Assembly: GCA_033961575.1 (NCBI GenBank)
Contig: CM066736.1
Span: 82,298,852-82,362,851, forward strand
Length of the DNA stretch: 64,000 nt
Direction of reading: 5' to 3'
DNA from: Aselliscus stoliczkanus
Taxonomy: Eukaryota; Chordata; Mammalia; Chiroptera; Hipposideridae
In this document: positions 24,172 to 35,783 of the stretch, one piece after another
How the letters are laid out: each line of letters starts with the position of its first letter
Numbering within the stretch: the stretch's first letter is position 1
Program-made: the position numbers and the translations under genes
Notes under the pieces: generated by a model
What the model saw: only the letters and a program-made list of their open reading frames with translations
Databases searched by the model: none
What the model was told of the DNA's origin: nothing

Positions 24172-25330
24172 TTTTACTCTTCCTTAATGTTGACTCCCTG
24201 TGATATTACAATTGTTATTTCACTCTCTTCTAATTTCCCTCAAGAGTAGTTTCACCACACACCCAAGTCTTGAGCTAAAACACTTGTGGTTCCTGTAAAG
24301 GTATACAAAGCAATTCCTTTACAGAAAATCTTCATAGAGGAAAAAATATCATTAGAAATAATATTCTAATCACAACTCCCCATGCCGTAGCAACTCAGAC
24401 ACCCCAGGATCATTACAGCAAGGCCCCCTTGAAAAGCATCCTTTCCAACCTTTCAGTGGGCTAAGATCAGCCTTGGAGGAGAAACACAAGTTTTTCAAAA
24501 TCCATAGGCAAGAAGCTCACTCAGCTCTTTGAGTTTGGAGGCACAGGCTCAGTGCAGAAGATGTACCTGGAGTCAGAGGAAAAGTGCCACATAGTTCATC
24601 TCAGGAGGGTTGGCCTCCTTCACCTCAGTAGGCCTTTAGCCTAGTTTCCTCAGGAACCAGGCTACATCACCAACCCAGAAAAAAATGAGATCCACATCTC
24701 CAGTCTCTGTAAGAAATAGCAGGTGGTAGGCATTCAGTTCATATATACTCAAAAGATGACGGAGCACTTGCTTGTGACTGATTCTGAAGAAAGAAGAAGC
24801 ATCCAGAAATGGTATTCACCAGTGGGACATTAGCAGAGATATATAGACCCTGGAAATTTTGAGGGGAGGAAAGTTAATAGTCAGATCAGGGGTACTTGTC
24901 ACCCTACTTACATACCCTTCACACATACCCTTTCACTTAGACGGGGGAAAAAAGATTTGGACACAGATAGCTCATTAGTGCTAAGTTTTAGAAGCTTTTT
25001 CAAATATGTGATGTCACCGAACCAAACCACAGGTCTATGAGTAAGACAGAGCAAGTATTACTATTCCTTTTCTGCAGATAGGGTAGCTGGGGCTCAAAGA
25101 AGGAATGGGACGCACGCATGTGAATATTCTCAATGCTAACAAATACACACAATAACACCACTATTCTGCCATCGCAGCAGTAAGATGTAGTCACGGCACA
25201 AGATGTTGGGCCATTGATCAGAGTAAGCAACAGATTAATATCCAGTTATCTTCAGCCATTTCCACAGACTATGAGACAGAGGGTCTAAATAAGGTATAGG
25301 CAAAATCTTGAGAAATGAGCAAGATTTCTT
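24172..25330. other. Unassigned sequence
   Basis: No recognised repeat, RNA or exon. The wording near 24480-24790 is of single-copy type. Confidence 0.35.
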
Positions 25331-25334
25331 TCCC

Positions 25335-25510
25335 TTTTTAATTTTTTATTTGTGTTTTTATTGAAGTATGATTTACATAGAGCTTAAAGGCATAATCCCA
25401 TCATCTCTGAGGCATGCACCTATGTGAGCTCCAGCTCTATCAAGATACAGGACATTTCCATCACACCAGAAAGATTCCCTGTGACCCTTCTCAGTCAACA
25501 CTCCCATCTC
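25335..25510 (-). mobile_element. Old L1 fragment, antisense
   Basis: 'tttattgaagtatgatttacat', 'tcaagatacaggacatttcc' and 'tccctgtgacccttctcagtc' are antisense L1M 3' UTR words. Confidence 0.65.
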
Positions 25511-26334
25511 CACTGGCTTTATTTTAATGGCTCTGCAAGGCTAAAGAGCCAAGATAACAATTTCCACTATTGTTTATAGCAAGTAGACAACTCCAAGAAA
25601 TTCATCATCAGTCTCTGAAAGTAACCTGTAAGCTGCACCTCTATCTTTTCCTCTTACACAGATTTCCCAGAATGCATTTACTCTAAATGCATAAGGATCT
25701 GTCCCATAATTATTTTTCTGCCCAGCTAAGTATAATGCATGAATGAGAAATATATTGTATGATTTCATAGGAAAGACACTCACTGCATATATTTATTAAA
25801 TAAACTTGCTGTGATTTTATATCAAGAGGTATCATATCCATGCTTACACCAGATCTCACTCTGTAAATAAAGGACACGTTAAATGTTGTATCTCTATGCA
25901 ACTACTAGCTTTGTTAGATTTTTATAAGTTATTATTAATTTGGGTTGAGGTTAACCCCTCATTGCCTTGGTCCTATTTTCTCAATCGCATTTTTAGAAAC
26001 CTTCTAGCAGTAACAGTGGATGAAAGTATTCCATGGTTAAAGACTTTGAAATGGTTTTTCTCCATAGGGAAATACTCCTTAGGGATAAGAATCGGTGACT
26101 CCATTCTTACTGAAAATGTTTTTGTAAGTATAACTGTTGAGCATTAGTTGTTCAGATGGATTACTAGATTTTGAAAGATTTTTTATCAAAGGATCAAATC
26201 TGGGTTTTCTTTTCTTTCCCTTTCATCTTATTATAAGTGTCTTATAAATGTATGGTATTAGGGCCTAGGTGAACAAATGTGTATGGGTCAGTGAAAATCC
26301 TCACCTTAACCAGAATTGAAGGAGCATATGCCAT
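25511..26334. other. Unassigned sequence
   Basis: AT-rich, no repeat or exon recognised. Confidence 0.35.
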
Positions 26335-26475
26335 CAGCTGAAGGCTTAAAATTTCCACCTCCGTAGTGAATAAGCTTCATTGGCTTCTAAATCATTACAG
26401 CAATTGTAGCTATTTCATTCACTATTGTGCCCCGAGAACCTAGTTCAGTGCCTAGCACAGAAGGCGATCAATATA
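26335..26475 (+). mobile_element. L2 LINE 3' tail
   Basis: 'cactattgtgccccgagaac', 'ctagttcagtgcctagcaca' and 'aaggcgatcaata' match the L2 3' terminus. It ends at the TA where the mariner-like piece begins. Confidence 0.6.
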
Positions 26476-26477
26476 CC

Positions 26478-26610
26478 GGGGGTGCCAGAAAAAATGTATG
26501 GACATTTTAAGAGATGTTAACACTTTGGTCAGCATTGCTCACATAGTAGTTTGCCATCGTCAGAAGCGTCTGGATACTCCCCTATAACAGACCAATAAAA
26601 AGAGTCTGGA
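26478..26610. mobile_element. Mariner-type end fragment (family C)
   Basis: Follows a TA. 'ggtgccagaaaaaatgtatgg' and 'acattttaag' match the terminal repeat of the MITE at 57064-57183, so this is one end of a related element. The right end was not found, so the far boundary is approximate. Confidence 0.55.
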
Positions 26611-26619
26611 TATAGTATG

Positions 26620-26790
26620 ACACATGTTGGACTTGGAGGCCTTTGTCTTTTATTAAACATGAACAAGTCTCTCAGCCTCTAAGAGACTCAGAATCTCATC
26701 TATAAAGTGAGATTATAGCACCTCACCAAGCTATGAGGATTAAATGAGACCTTTCACGAGAAAGTTTCTGTATAATGTTTGGTACCATGG
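26620..26790 (+). mobile_element. MIR SINE fragment
   Basis: 'caagtctctcagcctctaag', 'ctcatctataaagtgagatta' and 'gctatgaggattaaatgaga' in sense MIR order. Confidence 0.7.
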
Positions 26791-27605
26791 TTGGAACACT
26801 CCCTTTTTTGTTTCCTTCTTAAGGACAGACTCTCCTCGAAATGTGGAATACTTATGATATTATGAAGAAAAAAAAAAAAAAAGAGTGAGGCTGAAGTTAG
26901 TTCCATCCACCTGAATATATCTTCCCAGCCTGTGGCTTCTAGTTGTGTTTGCTTATGACAAATGTGAGTTATTGCTCCCGTTAGCACTGCTGAGCTGTTG
27001 CTGTCATGCTAGATCAAGCTAGAATCCAAATGTGCTGTCAGCTAAACTTACCTCAGTTCCCCTCCCCAAACTATAGAGTTTCAGACAATGGGAACCAGCA
27101 CAGCAATAATCTAAAGCCCAGACCTGATATTTTAGGCATGTCAAAAAGAGATTGGATAGGATCACCACTGAAATGAAAGTTGAGACCATACGCATATATT
27201 CCACCTAAACCACTGACCAAGAAAAGGATCCATTTTTGATAAAGAACTGGCTATTACTCAATTAGCAAAGGGACTTTAATCATATCCATCTGATAGATAT
27301 TTTTCAGGTACACAGAATTAGAAGGGAAACCTTTCGACCATGGTCCTGAGAGGAGAGCAGAGAATATAAATTGGAGACAGTGCTATAATTTCAAAACACT
27401 AGCAGAATCCATAGGCCCTTTGTGACTCTGCTTACTTCAGGGTCACATCAGGTTTTCTCCTGATGATGTTTAAGAGGACACTTCAAGTAAATAGATAAGG
27501 GCACTAGTATTTTGGTTGGGTGGCCTGGCCTTCCTGGCCTCATTTAGGCCAGGTCTCTCAGCCACCATATTCCTCCATGTCGCCCACTTCCCAGTCACAC
27601 TGGCC
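26791..27605. other. Unassigned sequence
   Basis: No gene or repeat recognised apart from a 15-base A-run near 26867-26881. Confidence 0.35.
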
Positions 27606-27609
27606 CACT

Positions 27610-27905
27610 CTTGGTGGCCTTGAATCTAATCCCATTAAATTATCCCTCGGCTCCAATATACCCTGTTCTCCTTCGTCTTCTTACCTTTGCATGTACTAGT
27701 CAACAATCTGGAATATTCTTAGCATCTTCTTTTCCTAGAGTAATCTAATACTCCCCTCAAGGTTCTTGGCCCTTTCTCAGAATTCCCATCAGACTCTTAG
27801 CTTCATAATAGCTTCGGTTTATTTTATCGTCTTATATGGAGAGATTTTACATGCATGAATGTACACACTGGGCAGTGAACTGAGTCACGGTAGATGTTCA
27901 ATCAA
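27610..27905 (+). mobile_element. L2 LINE 3' region, split by a mariner
   Basis: Sense L2: 'tggaatattcttagcatctt', 'atactcccctcaaggttctt', then 'ggtagatgttcaatcaata'. The expected tail ('ttgtaaaataaatga') resumes after the mariner, at 29196-29212, so the mariner inserted in the L2 tail. Confidence 0.7.
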
Positions 27906-27907
27906 TA

Positions 27908-29193
27908 TTGGGTTGTTGGGAAAGTCATAACTCATGTTTGTGACAGATAGCACTAGTTCATTTTTGAAAGTACTAGAATCATTCACATCTATGTTATTGC
28001 TATGTCATTTGACAGCTGACTGCTCTATCTTAATTCTAAAAAAAAAATTGAGCAATTTGGTTGAATTTTGGAGATTTTACAACAAGTTGAAAACAGAAGA
28101 CCAAACTGTGCATTTTTGCCGTATTTTACTGTTTTACTTCCATAAAGGGAAGAACACGTGTCAAGCTTGTGAAAAGTTGCATAAAGTTTACGGTGGTAAT
28201 GCTCTACAAGAGTGTCAGTGCCAACAATGAATGGTTCAGGAAATTCTGTGCTGGTGATTTTGATCTCAACAACATTCCTCAGTCAGGGAGGCCCACCAAG
28301 GTTGATGATAAAATAAAGGCATTGATTGAGTCAAATCCATGTTACACAACATGAGAAATTGCAGAAACGTTGAACATCCATCATTCAAGTGTTCACAACC
28401 ACCTGAAGAAGCTGGATATGTAAGCAAGCTCAATATTTGGGTTCCTCATGAACTCAAAGAAGTTAATTTAATGGCGTGTATAAACATCTGCAATATGCTC
28501 ATTAAACGTGAAGAAAATGATCCTCTTTTGAAGCTACTGATAACTGGTGATGAGAAGTGGGTTGTTGACAACAATGTGGTGCACAAACAGTCTTGGTCCC
28601 GACGTAATGATTTGCCTCAAACGACATCGAAAGCAGACATTCATCAGAGGAAAGTTATGCTCTCAGTGTGGTGGGATTTTAAAGATGTGTTTTCCGAGCT
28701 CCTACCAAGGAACCAAACAATCAATTCGAATGTGTACTATCAGCAATTGGACAGCTTAAATGAATCCATCATCCAGAAATGTCCAGAGCTTGTTAATTTT
28801 AAAGGAGTTGTGTTCCATCGTGACAATGCTAAACCACACACAAGTTTGATCACCCATCAGAAATGATTGGAGCTTGGATGGGATGTGTTGCCACACCCAC
28901 CATACTCGCCTGACCTTGTGCCATCAGACTTCCACTTATTTTACTCTCTTCAAAACTCTTTGCATGGTATAACTTTCAATTCAGATGAGGCTGTAAATCA
29001 GCACCTTGTTCAGTTTTTTACAAATAAAGAGAGGTCCTTCTATGAATGAGGAATTATGAAGTTCACTGGAAGATAGCAAAAGGTTATTGAACAAAATGGG
29101 CAATATATCATTGATTGATTTTTGTTCTTTATATAAATAAATGACCTTTGAAAAACATAAACAAAATACGTCACGACTTTTCTGACAACCCAA
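27908..29193 (+). mobile_element. Full-length mariner element (family B)
   Basis: 1,286 bp between TA duplications (27906-27907 and 29194-29195). Ends are 'ttgggttgttgggaaagtca' and 'gacttttctgacaacccaa'. Size and transposase motifs are those of the mariner group that includes Hsmar1/SETMAR. Its ends match the palindromic MITEs at 15200 and 47920. Confidence 0.95.
28030..29120 (+). pseudogene. Mariner transposase, broken (family B)
   Basis: Coding remnants run in several frames. An N-terminal piece near 28100-28350 shows the helix-turn-helix region and linker (GRPTKVDDKI). A 175-codon open stretch at 28339-28866 has the mariner linker motif WVPHEL, the first catalytic block ITGDEKW and the second block FHRDNAKPHT. 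An in-frame TGA at 28864-28866 separates it from ELGWDVLPHPPYSPDLVPSD, which carries the third aspartate. The three catalytic Asp positions are therefore still encoded, but stops and frameshifts break the protein. SETMAR's transposase part belongs to this type; nothing here suggests a domesticated gene, since there is no SET domain or open frame. Confidence 0.9.
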
Positions 29194-29215
29194 TATTTGT
29201 AAAATAAATGAGAGT

Positions 29216-29548
29216 GGTTTGATTAAGTCAGTTACCAACCTAGGGCATAAATCAGTGTGATGTGTATGTTGTGGGAAGGAGAAAGGGGTAATAGGAATAC
29301 AGAAGAGGGAAGAAGATCATGCTACTACATACCTGATTCTAACTTCATGGGTGGGAAATGGCATTGTGGTCTCTCTTCTTGTGAGGTGTTAACATATGAT
29401 ATAAATCACGATTTACATTGTTCTAAACACCATCTACCAAGCTCTTGCTAGATAACAGTCACTTTGCTAGGTATTTAACTCATTCTATGCTACTAGTTAA
29501 ATTGAAAAAACTGATCTATATGCATTTGCCCAGTGTTTTATGATTTCA
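29216..29548. other. Unassigned sequence
   Basis: Nothing recognised between the L2 tail and the AT-rich repeat. Confidence 0.35.
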
Positions 29549-29631
29549 TATATATATATATGAAATATATATATATGAAATATATATATATGAAATATAT
29601 ATATATATAGATATATATATAGATATATATT
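29549..29631. repeat. AT-rich tandem repeat (TATATATGAAA unit)
   Basis: Alternating TA is punctuated at regular spacing (about 16-17 bases) by GAAA, then by AGA. This is a higher-order variant of a (TA)n run. The tyrosine/isoleucine-rich minus-strand frame across it is an artefact. Confidence 0.9.
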
Positions 29632-29671
29632 TTTTTTTCCCATGATCATAGGAGGTGGTATCAATATTTGC

Positions 29672-29860
29672 TTGGATTTGAATTCTGGCTGTACCATGTA
29701 TTTACTTATAACCTTGGGCAAGACTATCAACTTTCCTAACACTGTTTCCTCAATCACAAAATGTTGCTAGGACATAACTTAGAGGCCTGATGTAATTATT
29801 AGTGGATCCCTGATGCATGCAACTTACATTCTATGTACTTTTGATTCACAGGAAGCACTC
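29672..29860 (+). mobile_element. MIR SINE fragment
   Basis: 'gatttgaattctggctgtacc', 'ataaccttgggcaagactatc' and 'ctaacactgtttcctcaatc' in sense order. Confidence 0.7.
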
Positions 29861-29879
29861 AAAAAAAAGTTAATGATGA

Positions 29880-30080
29880 TAATGATCTTTTTTGAATTTT
29901 ACACATAACACCATGATACAAGAGGGAAGATTTTATTAGTCCCCATTTTACAGACAGAAAAATTGCGGTTGAGGTCATTAAACTTCTAGTGCTTAAGCAT
30001 CTTTCCAAAAAATCCAATTACTATGTGAAAGTAGAAATTGGATCCCAGGTTTTCATATTCTGAGTTCAGCCTCTTTCTCT
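29880..30080 (-). mobile_element. MIR SINE fragment
   Basis: 'gtccccattttacagacagaa', 'aaattgcggttgaggtcatt' and 'aattggatcccaggttttcat' in antisense order. Confidence 0.65.
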
Positions 30081-30697
30081 GTTGTATATTCCCTACAACC
30101 TGAAATAGCGCTTCGCTGTTCTTTCTTTGGTTTGCTGCTCTTTGCAGCATCAGCCTTGCCTTACATTTATGAAAGGCATGTGTGGGGAAGGGAGGATTTG
30201 TGTTGAAATGAAACACAGTTATAAAAAATTGAATCTAACCATTTATTCCTACTGAGCAAGTTTAAAAGGAAGAGGTTTTCCCATTTCTCTGCAAACCATT
30301 CCCAGTTACTATGAATAGTTGGTGGGAAAAAAATGTTGATTTCATTATTGTATTAAGCATCGTTTGAAAGGAAATCAAAAGGGCTTTATTTATAAAAAGT
30401 TCTAAAGGTATGAAAACATTATCAACTACAAAGACAGATGGTTGAAGTAAAACAAGAACTGATCCTTTTTGACAAAAACGCCTCATCTGATAACCCTGCC
30501 TGTTTCCCCCTCAGATGTACCTTCCAGGATTTGATGTTAATCAAACCACAGTTTAAATAGGCTGTTGCATTAAGAAATGTGTATTTGTCCTCAGAGATAA
30601 TGCTGAATCTTTTTTACTCTTTATCAAAGCACACTTTAATTGACTGGCAAATTAAGACATGCATTCCCTGCATATAATATGAAGAAATATGTTCACA
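30081..30697. other. Unassigned, single-copy-like sequence
   Basis: No repeat visible. The segment 30470-30680 is low in simple repeats and holds AT-rich homeobox-like words ('actttaattgactggcaaatt'). It is a weak candidate for conserved noncoding DNA. Confidence 0.35.
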
Positions 30698-30737
30698 TAA
30701 ATAAATAAATAAACAAATAAATAAATAAATAAATAAT
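30698..30737. repeat. (AAAT)n microsatellite
   Basis: About ten AAAT units with one AAAC variant. Confidence 0.95.
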
Positions 30738-31255
30738 AGAGTCATGCCAAAATGTTATAGCTTGATCTAACTTCAGCGTCATCTAGTTCTATGCTACTTG
30801 AGACTACTTCCAGTTTAGTGAACTAGGCTCAATTTTAGCAACTCTATGGCACTGTAGAGAAGGCATCAGGATTTTACACACACATATAGGGGTAAATGTG
30901 TATATATATAATATATAATACATATTATAATATTAGTATTTTTTTCTCCCTTGACCAGGAACATTGAGTTGTGTCTGTACCCTGAAATCTGACAAAATAG
31001 CTCGTATCTATAAGCAGTTCTCCACCCATTAAGCCCCCACTGATATCTCAGAGAGAGAAGGGAAGACAACTCACAGGCCAACACTTTTACCGAAAAGACT
31101 CTATGTTCAAAGCATGGTAGTATGCGTTACATTTTATAAAAGGCAGAAATGACAGAAATAAAAATGTGCTCTTCTAAGCCCTTAAGGAACACAAATTCTA
31201 ATTAGTTATGTTGAATATTAAATAAGAAAATTTAAGTATGGCATCAATAATTTAT
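30738..31255. other. Unassigned sequence with short AT tract
   Basis: An AT-rich stretch sits at about 30898-30945. Otherwise nothing recognised. Confidence 0.35.
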
Positions 31256-31259
31256 GTTT

Positions 31260-31500
31260 TTCTAGTGCTTTGCCATTTTCAAAATGTATTCATAACCATT
31301 GCCCCCAAGTGACCCTCACACCAACACTGGTAACTAGAATTTGACTCAACACACTTTGCTAAGGTAGGACTAATGAAGTCGAAATTATTATTAGCTCCAT
31401 TTCACATATGAAATTTTTAAAAAGGAGTTTTCCCAGAGGTTAGGTGGCTTGCCCAAAGTGACTTGCTAATAAATGTTGTAGTTTGGGCTCGAATTCATTG
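31260..31500 (-). mobile_element. MIR SINE fragment
   Basis: Antisense MIR: 'gtgaccctcacaccaacact', 'attagctccatttcacatatg', 'ggtggcttgcccaaagtgac' and 'tttgggctcgaattc'. Confidence 0.7.
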
Positions 31501-32176
31501 GATGATGAGAGTATGAAATCCCGCTGCTCTGGTTGTCAGGGAAAGCCTAGGAGTCAAGAAAATTTGTTTCTCTTGTGAGTCTTAAATGGCATAAGCCAGC
31601 TCCTGACACTTCTCAAAATTAAATGATTTCCTATGTTACCATTGCGTATTGTTCATTTCTCTGCCATACAGAATCCAATCTAAAATGGCATGTAGTATAT
31701 TCAGTTAACTATTTGTCTCTTTCCTTGAAGCTTGAGTTTCCGAGGGAAAGGACCAAGCAGTTTATCACTGTGTTCCCATCGTAGGAGCTTACACTGTGCT
31801 TTCTGATTCCCTTCTGATTCTCCTCCCAGCCTAAAGATGATATTGAGGCAGAAGCAGATTGTTTCTCTACCACTTGTCAGTGGTTTGCAATCTGTGCCCC
31901 TCCAGCCATTAGACTTTGCTCTGACCTGAGCATCAGCTCACACTCAGAATTCTGAATTGGATGCTGAGTTTCAAAGCATTTTCCTACTTTCACAACAGGC
32001 GTGATAGTGTCCTTGTCTGCTTCCTTACTGACCTCTCTCCATAACCAGATGGCCATGTTCTTTTAATTGCTTCAAAAATGAATATCTCACCATCCTTCCT
32101 GTTGCCTTTGCAATGATACAAGTGGTTATCCAGCTGGTAGAACTGAGATGGAAGGACTCTGATAGCAAGGACCTAT
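31501..32176. other. Unassigned sequence
   Basis: No gene. Possible L2 scraps near 31720-31800 are too weak to call. Confidence 0.35.
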
Positions 32177-32190
32177 TCACATGGAGTTTT

Positions 32191-32657
32191 TTTTGTATTG
32201 TTTTTTAAAGATTTTATTGGAGAATTAGGGGAGGGGAACAGCCTTGGGGAACTGGGAGAGGGGAACAAACAAGTTGCTATCTTTTTGTTCTTCAGTTTAC
32301 TTGTGGAGGACATTGCTTCACTGGCCCATGTTGGTATTATCATTGCACCCTTCCCGGATGAGGCAGATTGGTCACCGGCCTCTGGACAGCTGCTCTCAGT
32401 GGCTCTTGGCAGTTCACACCAGCTGCCAGTCGCTCACGCTGGCTGCAGACCACTCACTGTAGCCTATGGCAGCCCACTGCAGCAGAGGCTGCAGCTATAC
32501 CGTTTCTGGGGACTCACAGCAGCCCAGCTACGGGTGGAGCTGTTGTTCACCATCTGAGCTGTAGAGGGCAGTGTCACTGGCCCTCATATGTGGGATCTGA
32601 ACCGGGGCAGCTGGTGACCCAAGCCAGCACTTAACCAACGCACCACTAGGCCGGCCC
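32191..32657 (-). mobile_element. Long composite SINE (467 bp)
   Basis: Minus-strand copy of the same family as 56558-56967. In its own sense it has a GGCCGGCC head, the B box GGTTCAGATCC, about 350 bp of non-tRNA body, and a tail AATAAAATCTTTAAAA, that is a polyadenylation signal beside a TCTTT Pol III terminator. The near-identical 14-bp duplications (tcacatggagtttt at 32177-32190, tcacatgtagtttt at 32658-32671) flank it. A local duplication of the 'gaggggaac' segment near the tail explains its greater length. The frames here (up to 119 codons) are not genes. Confidence 0.85.
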
Positions 32658-32671
32658 TCACATGTAGTTTT

Positions 32672-32998
32672 AAGCAATGTGAGTCTCTTGGCTATTGCAT
32701 AAATAGGTCAACTCAAAAGTACCTCTACTTGTCCTTTAGCCATTCAAACCCATTTCTCATATCTGGCACCTGGGCTCTCCCCTCCTGATACGTTCATCTC
32801 TGTGTTTTTCATTTGATTCCAATTTTCTTCTGATCTCATACCTCTAGTCACTAAAGTTTTGTTTTTGTCATTTTCTCCACAGTTCACTGATATTGGCAAC
32901 TCATCTTTAATGCAATTTACTGTTACTTTTTACCCCTGAGTTTTTCACCCACCTGCTTAACTCTATTCAAAGATTCAAAAGAATTTGACATTTTAAAA
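32672..32998. other. Unassigned sequence
   Basis: Pyrimidine-rich, no repeat or exon recognised. Confidence 0.35.
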
Positions 32999-32999
32999 T

Positions 33000-33622
33000 G
33001 AATAAAGTTTATTTTAGAGCAATTTTAGGTTCACAGCAAAATTGAACAGAAAGTACAGAGGGTTCCCATCTACTCTCTGTCCCCACATGTGCACAACCTC
33101 CCCCACTATGGACATCCTGCACCACAGAGGTACATTTATTATAATTGATGAGCCCACATTGACACAACATAATCACTCACAGTCCAAAGTTTACATGAGG
33201 GTTCATTATTGTTGTTTTATATTATATGCAACTGTTGGAAAAAATTATAATGATATTTGTCCACCATTGTAGCATCATACAGGATTGTTTGTGCAAAACA
33301 TCCTCTGTGCTTCACCTGTCCATCCCCTCTTCTCCCTAACTCTTGGGAATCACTGATCTTTTCACTATCTCCATAGTTTTGTCTTTTCCAGAATGTCATA
33401 TGGTTGAAATCATACACTATATAGGCCTCCTCAACTAGGCTGTTTTCACTTAATAATATGCATTTAATATTCTTCCCTGTCTTTTATGACTTGCTAGCTC
33501 ATTTCTTTTTCACATTATATATAATAATATTCCATTGTTTGGATGCATCACATTTTATCTATTCACCAGATAAAGGCCATCTTGGCAACTTCCAAGTTTT
33601 GAAAATCAAGAATAAAGACTTT
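33000..33622 (-). mobile_element. Old L1 3' region, antisense
   Basis: 'gagcaattttaggttcacag', 'gtacagagggttcccatcta', 'accattgtagcatcatacag', 'ctcttgggaatcactgatct', 'tttgtcttttccagaatgtc' and 'cttccaagttttgaaaatca' run in antisense L1M order. Confidence 0.9.
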
Positions 33623-33634
33623 TATATGTACAAA

Positions 33635-33800
33635 GCCCTGACACTTTGCCAGATATTTTTACATAGATAATCTTAATAATTCTCAGAAGTACCTATTATG
33701 GTAATTGTTTGGAGAAGCTAAGGCTCAGAAAAGTTAGGTGACATGCCCCAAATCACTGAGTTGGTGAATGTGATTGTCAGGACTCAAACAAATATATATT
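33635..33800 (-). mobile_element. MIR SINE fragment
   Basis: 'cagatatttttacatagata', 'aataattctcagaagtacct' and 'ggctcagaaaagttaggtga' in antisense order. Confidence 0.7.
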
Positions 33801-34588
33801 TCAACATAAAGTCCACAACCCTATCTACTGCCTAGATATGATATGCGTAATACTTCTCTACTCTCCCCTGCCCATGGCATGCATTGCTGGTTGACTACAG
33901 CATGCTTTCTTGTGATGCACAATCCAGTACAAATTGCCAATATTAATTACAGTTGGCATACGAGATGAAAACTAGTTGACATCCTTGCTATAAAATGGTG
34001 TCATCTATCTCCTTGGAGCATAAATGTTCAATTTTTGACCACATTTTGGCTGACATCAATGAGGTATAAATTTTATTATGATTAACATAATGCTCTAATT
34101 CAGGAAGAAGCTATCTATCCTTATGATCCGTATAATAACCTTCTGATACATTAGTAACAATGCCTTAATTCTTTTGAATTATTGAAATGCAGTCTTTACC
34201 AACCTCATTCACTTCAACTTCCATGCTTAGCAACAGACAGAATACTCTAACATTTAGCCTTTTTTTGTTTGTTTAGCATTTAGCAAATGCTTCCCACCTA
34301 TGCAAGAAGGAGTTGGGCTTCAGATACCATTCATGCAAAAACAATACCTCTATTGTTGTGAGGATTACAGACCAGCAGACAGAGCCTTACAAAAGAATGC
34401 TCAGCCTAGGATGTCCTGTATCGGACACCTCACGTTTCTCTACCGTGATTGACTTCAGCTTCTGATTAGACCAAGACCTCCTAATTTTGTGTTGTTTCTC
34501 ATATGTGACTGTAGTCATGTTACATAGTTTTAGTGTCTTGATATATTGGAGTCCCAGTTATTTCTATTGGAAACCTAGTGTATTATAT
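33801..34588. other. Unassigned sequence
   Basis: Mixed-composition sequence with nothing I can name. Confidence 0.35.
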
Positions 34589-34589
34589 G

Positions 34590-34960
34590 CTGTATAACAA
34601 ACTGCCACACATGTAGGAGCCTAAACATTATACATTTATTATCTCACAGTTTCTGTAAGTTAGAGCTCCAGGCACAGCTCATCTGAGTCCTCTGCTTAGG
34701 GTCCCACAAGGCTAAAATCCAGGTGTTGGCTGGGCTGCATTATTTAAAGACTGGACTAGGGAGGAATCTGGTTTCAGCTCACTCAGATTTTTGGCAGAAT
34801 TGCAAGTGAATCTGCTAATGAGAGATTCCTATATAATGTAACTTAATCAAGGGAGTGACATTCCATAATCTTCACCATAGTCTATTGGTTAAAAGCTATT
34901 CATAGGCCTCATTCCCTCAAGGTGAGATGATTACACAAAGCTATGCATTCTTCTCAGTCT
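34590..34960. mobile_element. Old mammalian interspersed repeat, family unresolved
   Basis: 'gctgtataacaaactgccac', 'ttattatctcacagtttctg' and 'aaaatccaggtgttggctgg' are words of a common mammalian LTR or DNA-transposon repeat. I cannot settle the family. It resembles the repeat that hosts the L1 at 39479. Confidence 0.45.
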
Positions 34961-34984
34961 GTCTACCCAGAAACTAGTATAGTG

Positions 34985-35165
34985 TGATAGAAAGGGAATT
35001 GGGGAGAATTCAGAAGACCTGGGACCTCATCCTGGCTCTCATACTAAATAACATTTGGGACCTGCGACAAATTAGTGTTGTAGAGACTTAGTTTTTTCAT
35101 CTGTTATATGAGTGGCTGGTTATATGTTCCCCAATGGTTCTATAAATTCTGACATTCTATAATAG
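34985..35165 (+). mobile_element. MIR SINE fragment
   Basis: 'acctgggacctcatcctggc', 'gacctgcgacaaattagtgt' and 'agacttagttttttcatctg' in sense order. Confidence 0.7.
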
Positions 35166-35534
35166 GGGTCTCCATGGAAGCACAAGATGGTAAACGATTT
35201 TCCCAAGTTTAATGACTGAATTCTGGTGGGGTCTTTAACACATTGGTATTTATTGATTTACTCACTTCAGCAAGACCATTCCAGTGGTTCTAATGCATCC
35301 AAGATAATAACATTGAGAATATTCATATTGTCAGGAGTTTTCTTCTTCAATGATCCAATACTAATTACTATTTAGTGTGAGGAATTTGAAATATATTAAT
35401 GTCTCGCTTTTCTTTTCTTGGTGTCCACACCCTGTAGGACAGCAGCCAGCACATTAAAAGCACTTGGGAAATTAATTAAATAGCTGTTGTTGAACTTTCT
35501 GCGTCATCAAAGTTCCAATAATTGTCTTCACAAA
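35166..35534. other. Unassigned sequence
   Basis: A possible MIR/L2 tail near 35420-35470; otherwise nothing recognised. Confidence 0.35.
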
Positions 35535-35535
35535 T

Positions 35536-35743
35536 TTTATTATTTATTTATTTTTAATTTTTATTTTTAAATTAGTTTCAGGCATACAAAACAATATAAT
35601 GATTAGACATTATCACCCCTCACAAAGTGATAACCCCCCAAGTCTACTACCCCTCTGACATAGTATATAGCTGTCACAACAGCTTTGATTCTATTCTCTA
35701 TGCTTTACTTTACATCCTGTGATGATATACGTGTGTGTATGTA

Positions 35744-35783
<40 letters not shown>

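Noticed and set aside
28339..28866. 175-codon transposase stretch as a domesticated host gene (SETMAR-like)
   Set aside because: No SET domain, an in-frame stop before the third catalytic Asp, and intact mariner ends around it: an ordinary decayed transposon.
32198..32634. Frames of 119, 72 and 88 codons
   Set aside because: All fall inside the long minus-strand SINE; similar frames recur in the other copy at 56516-56933.
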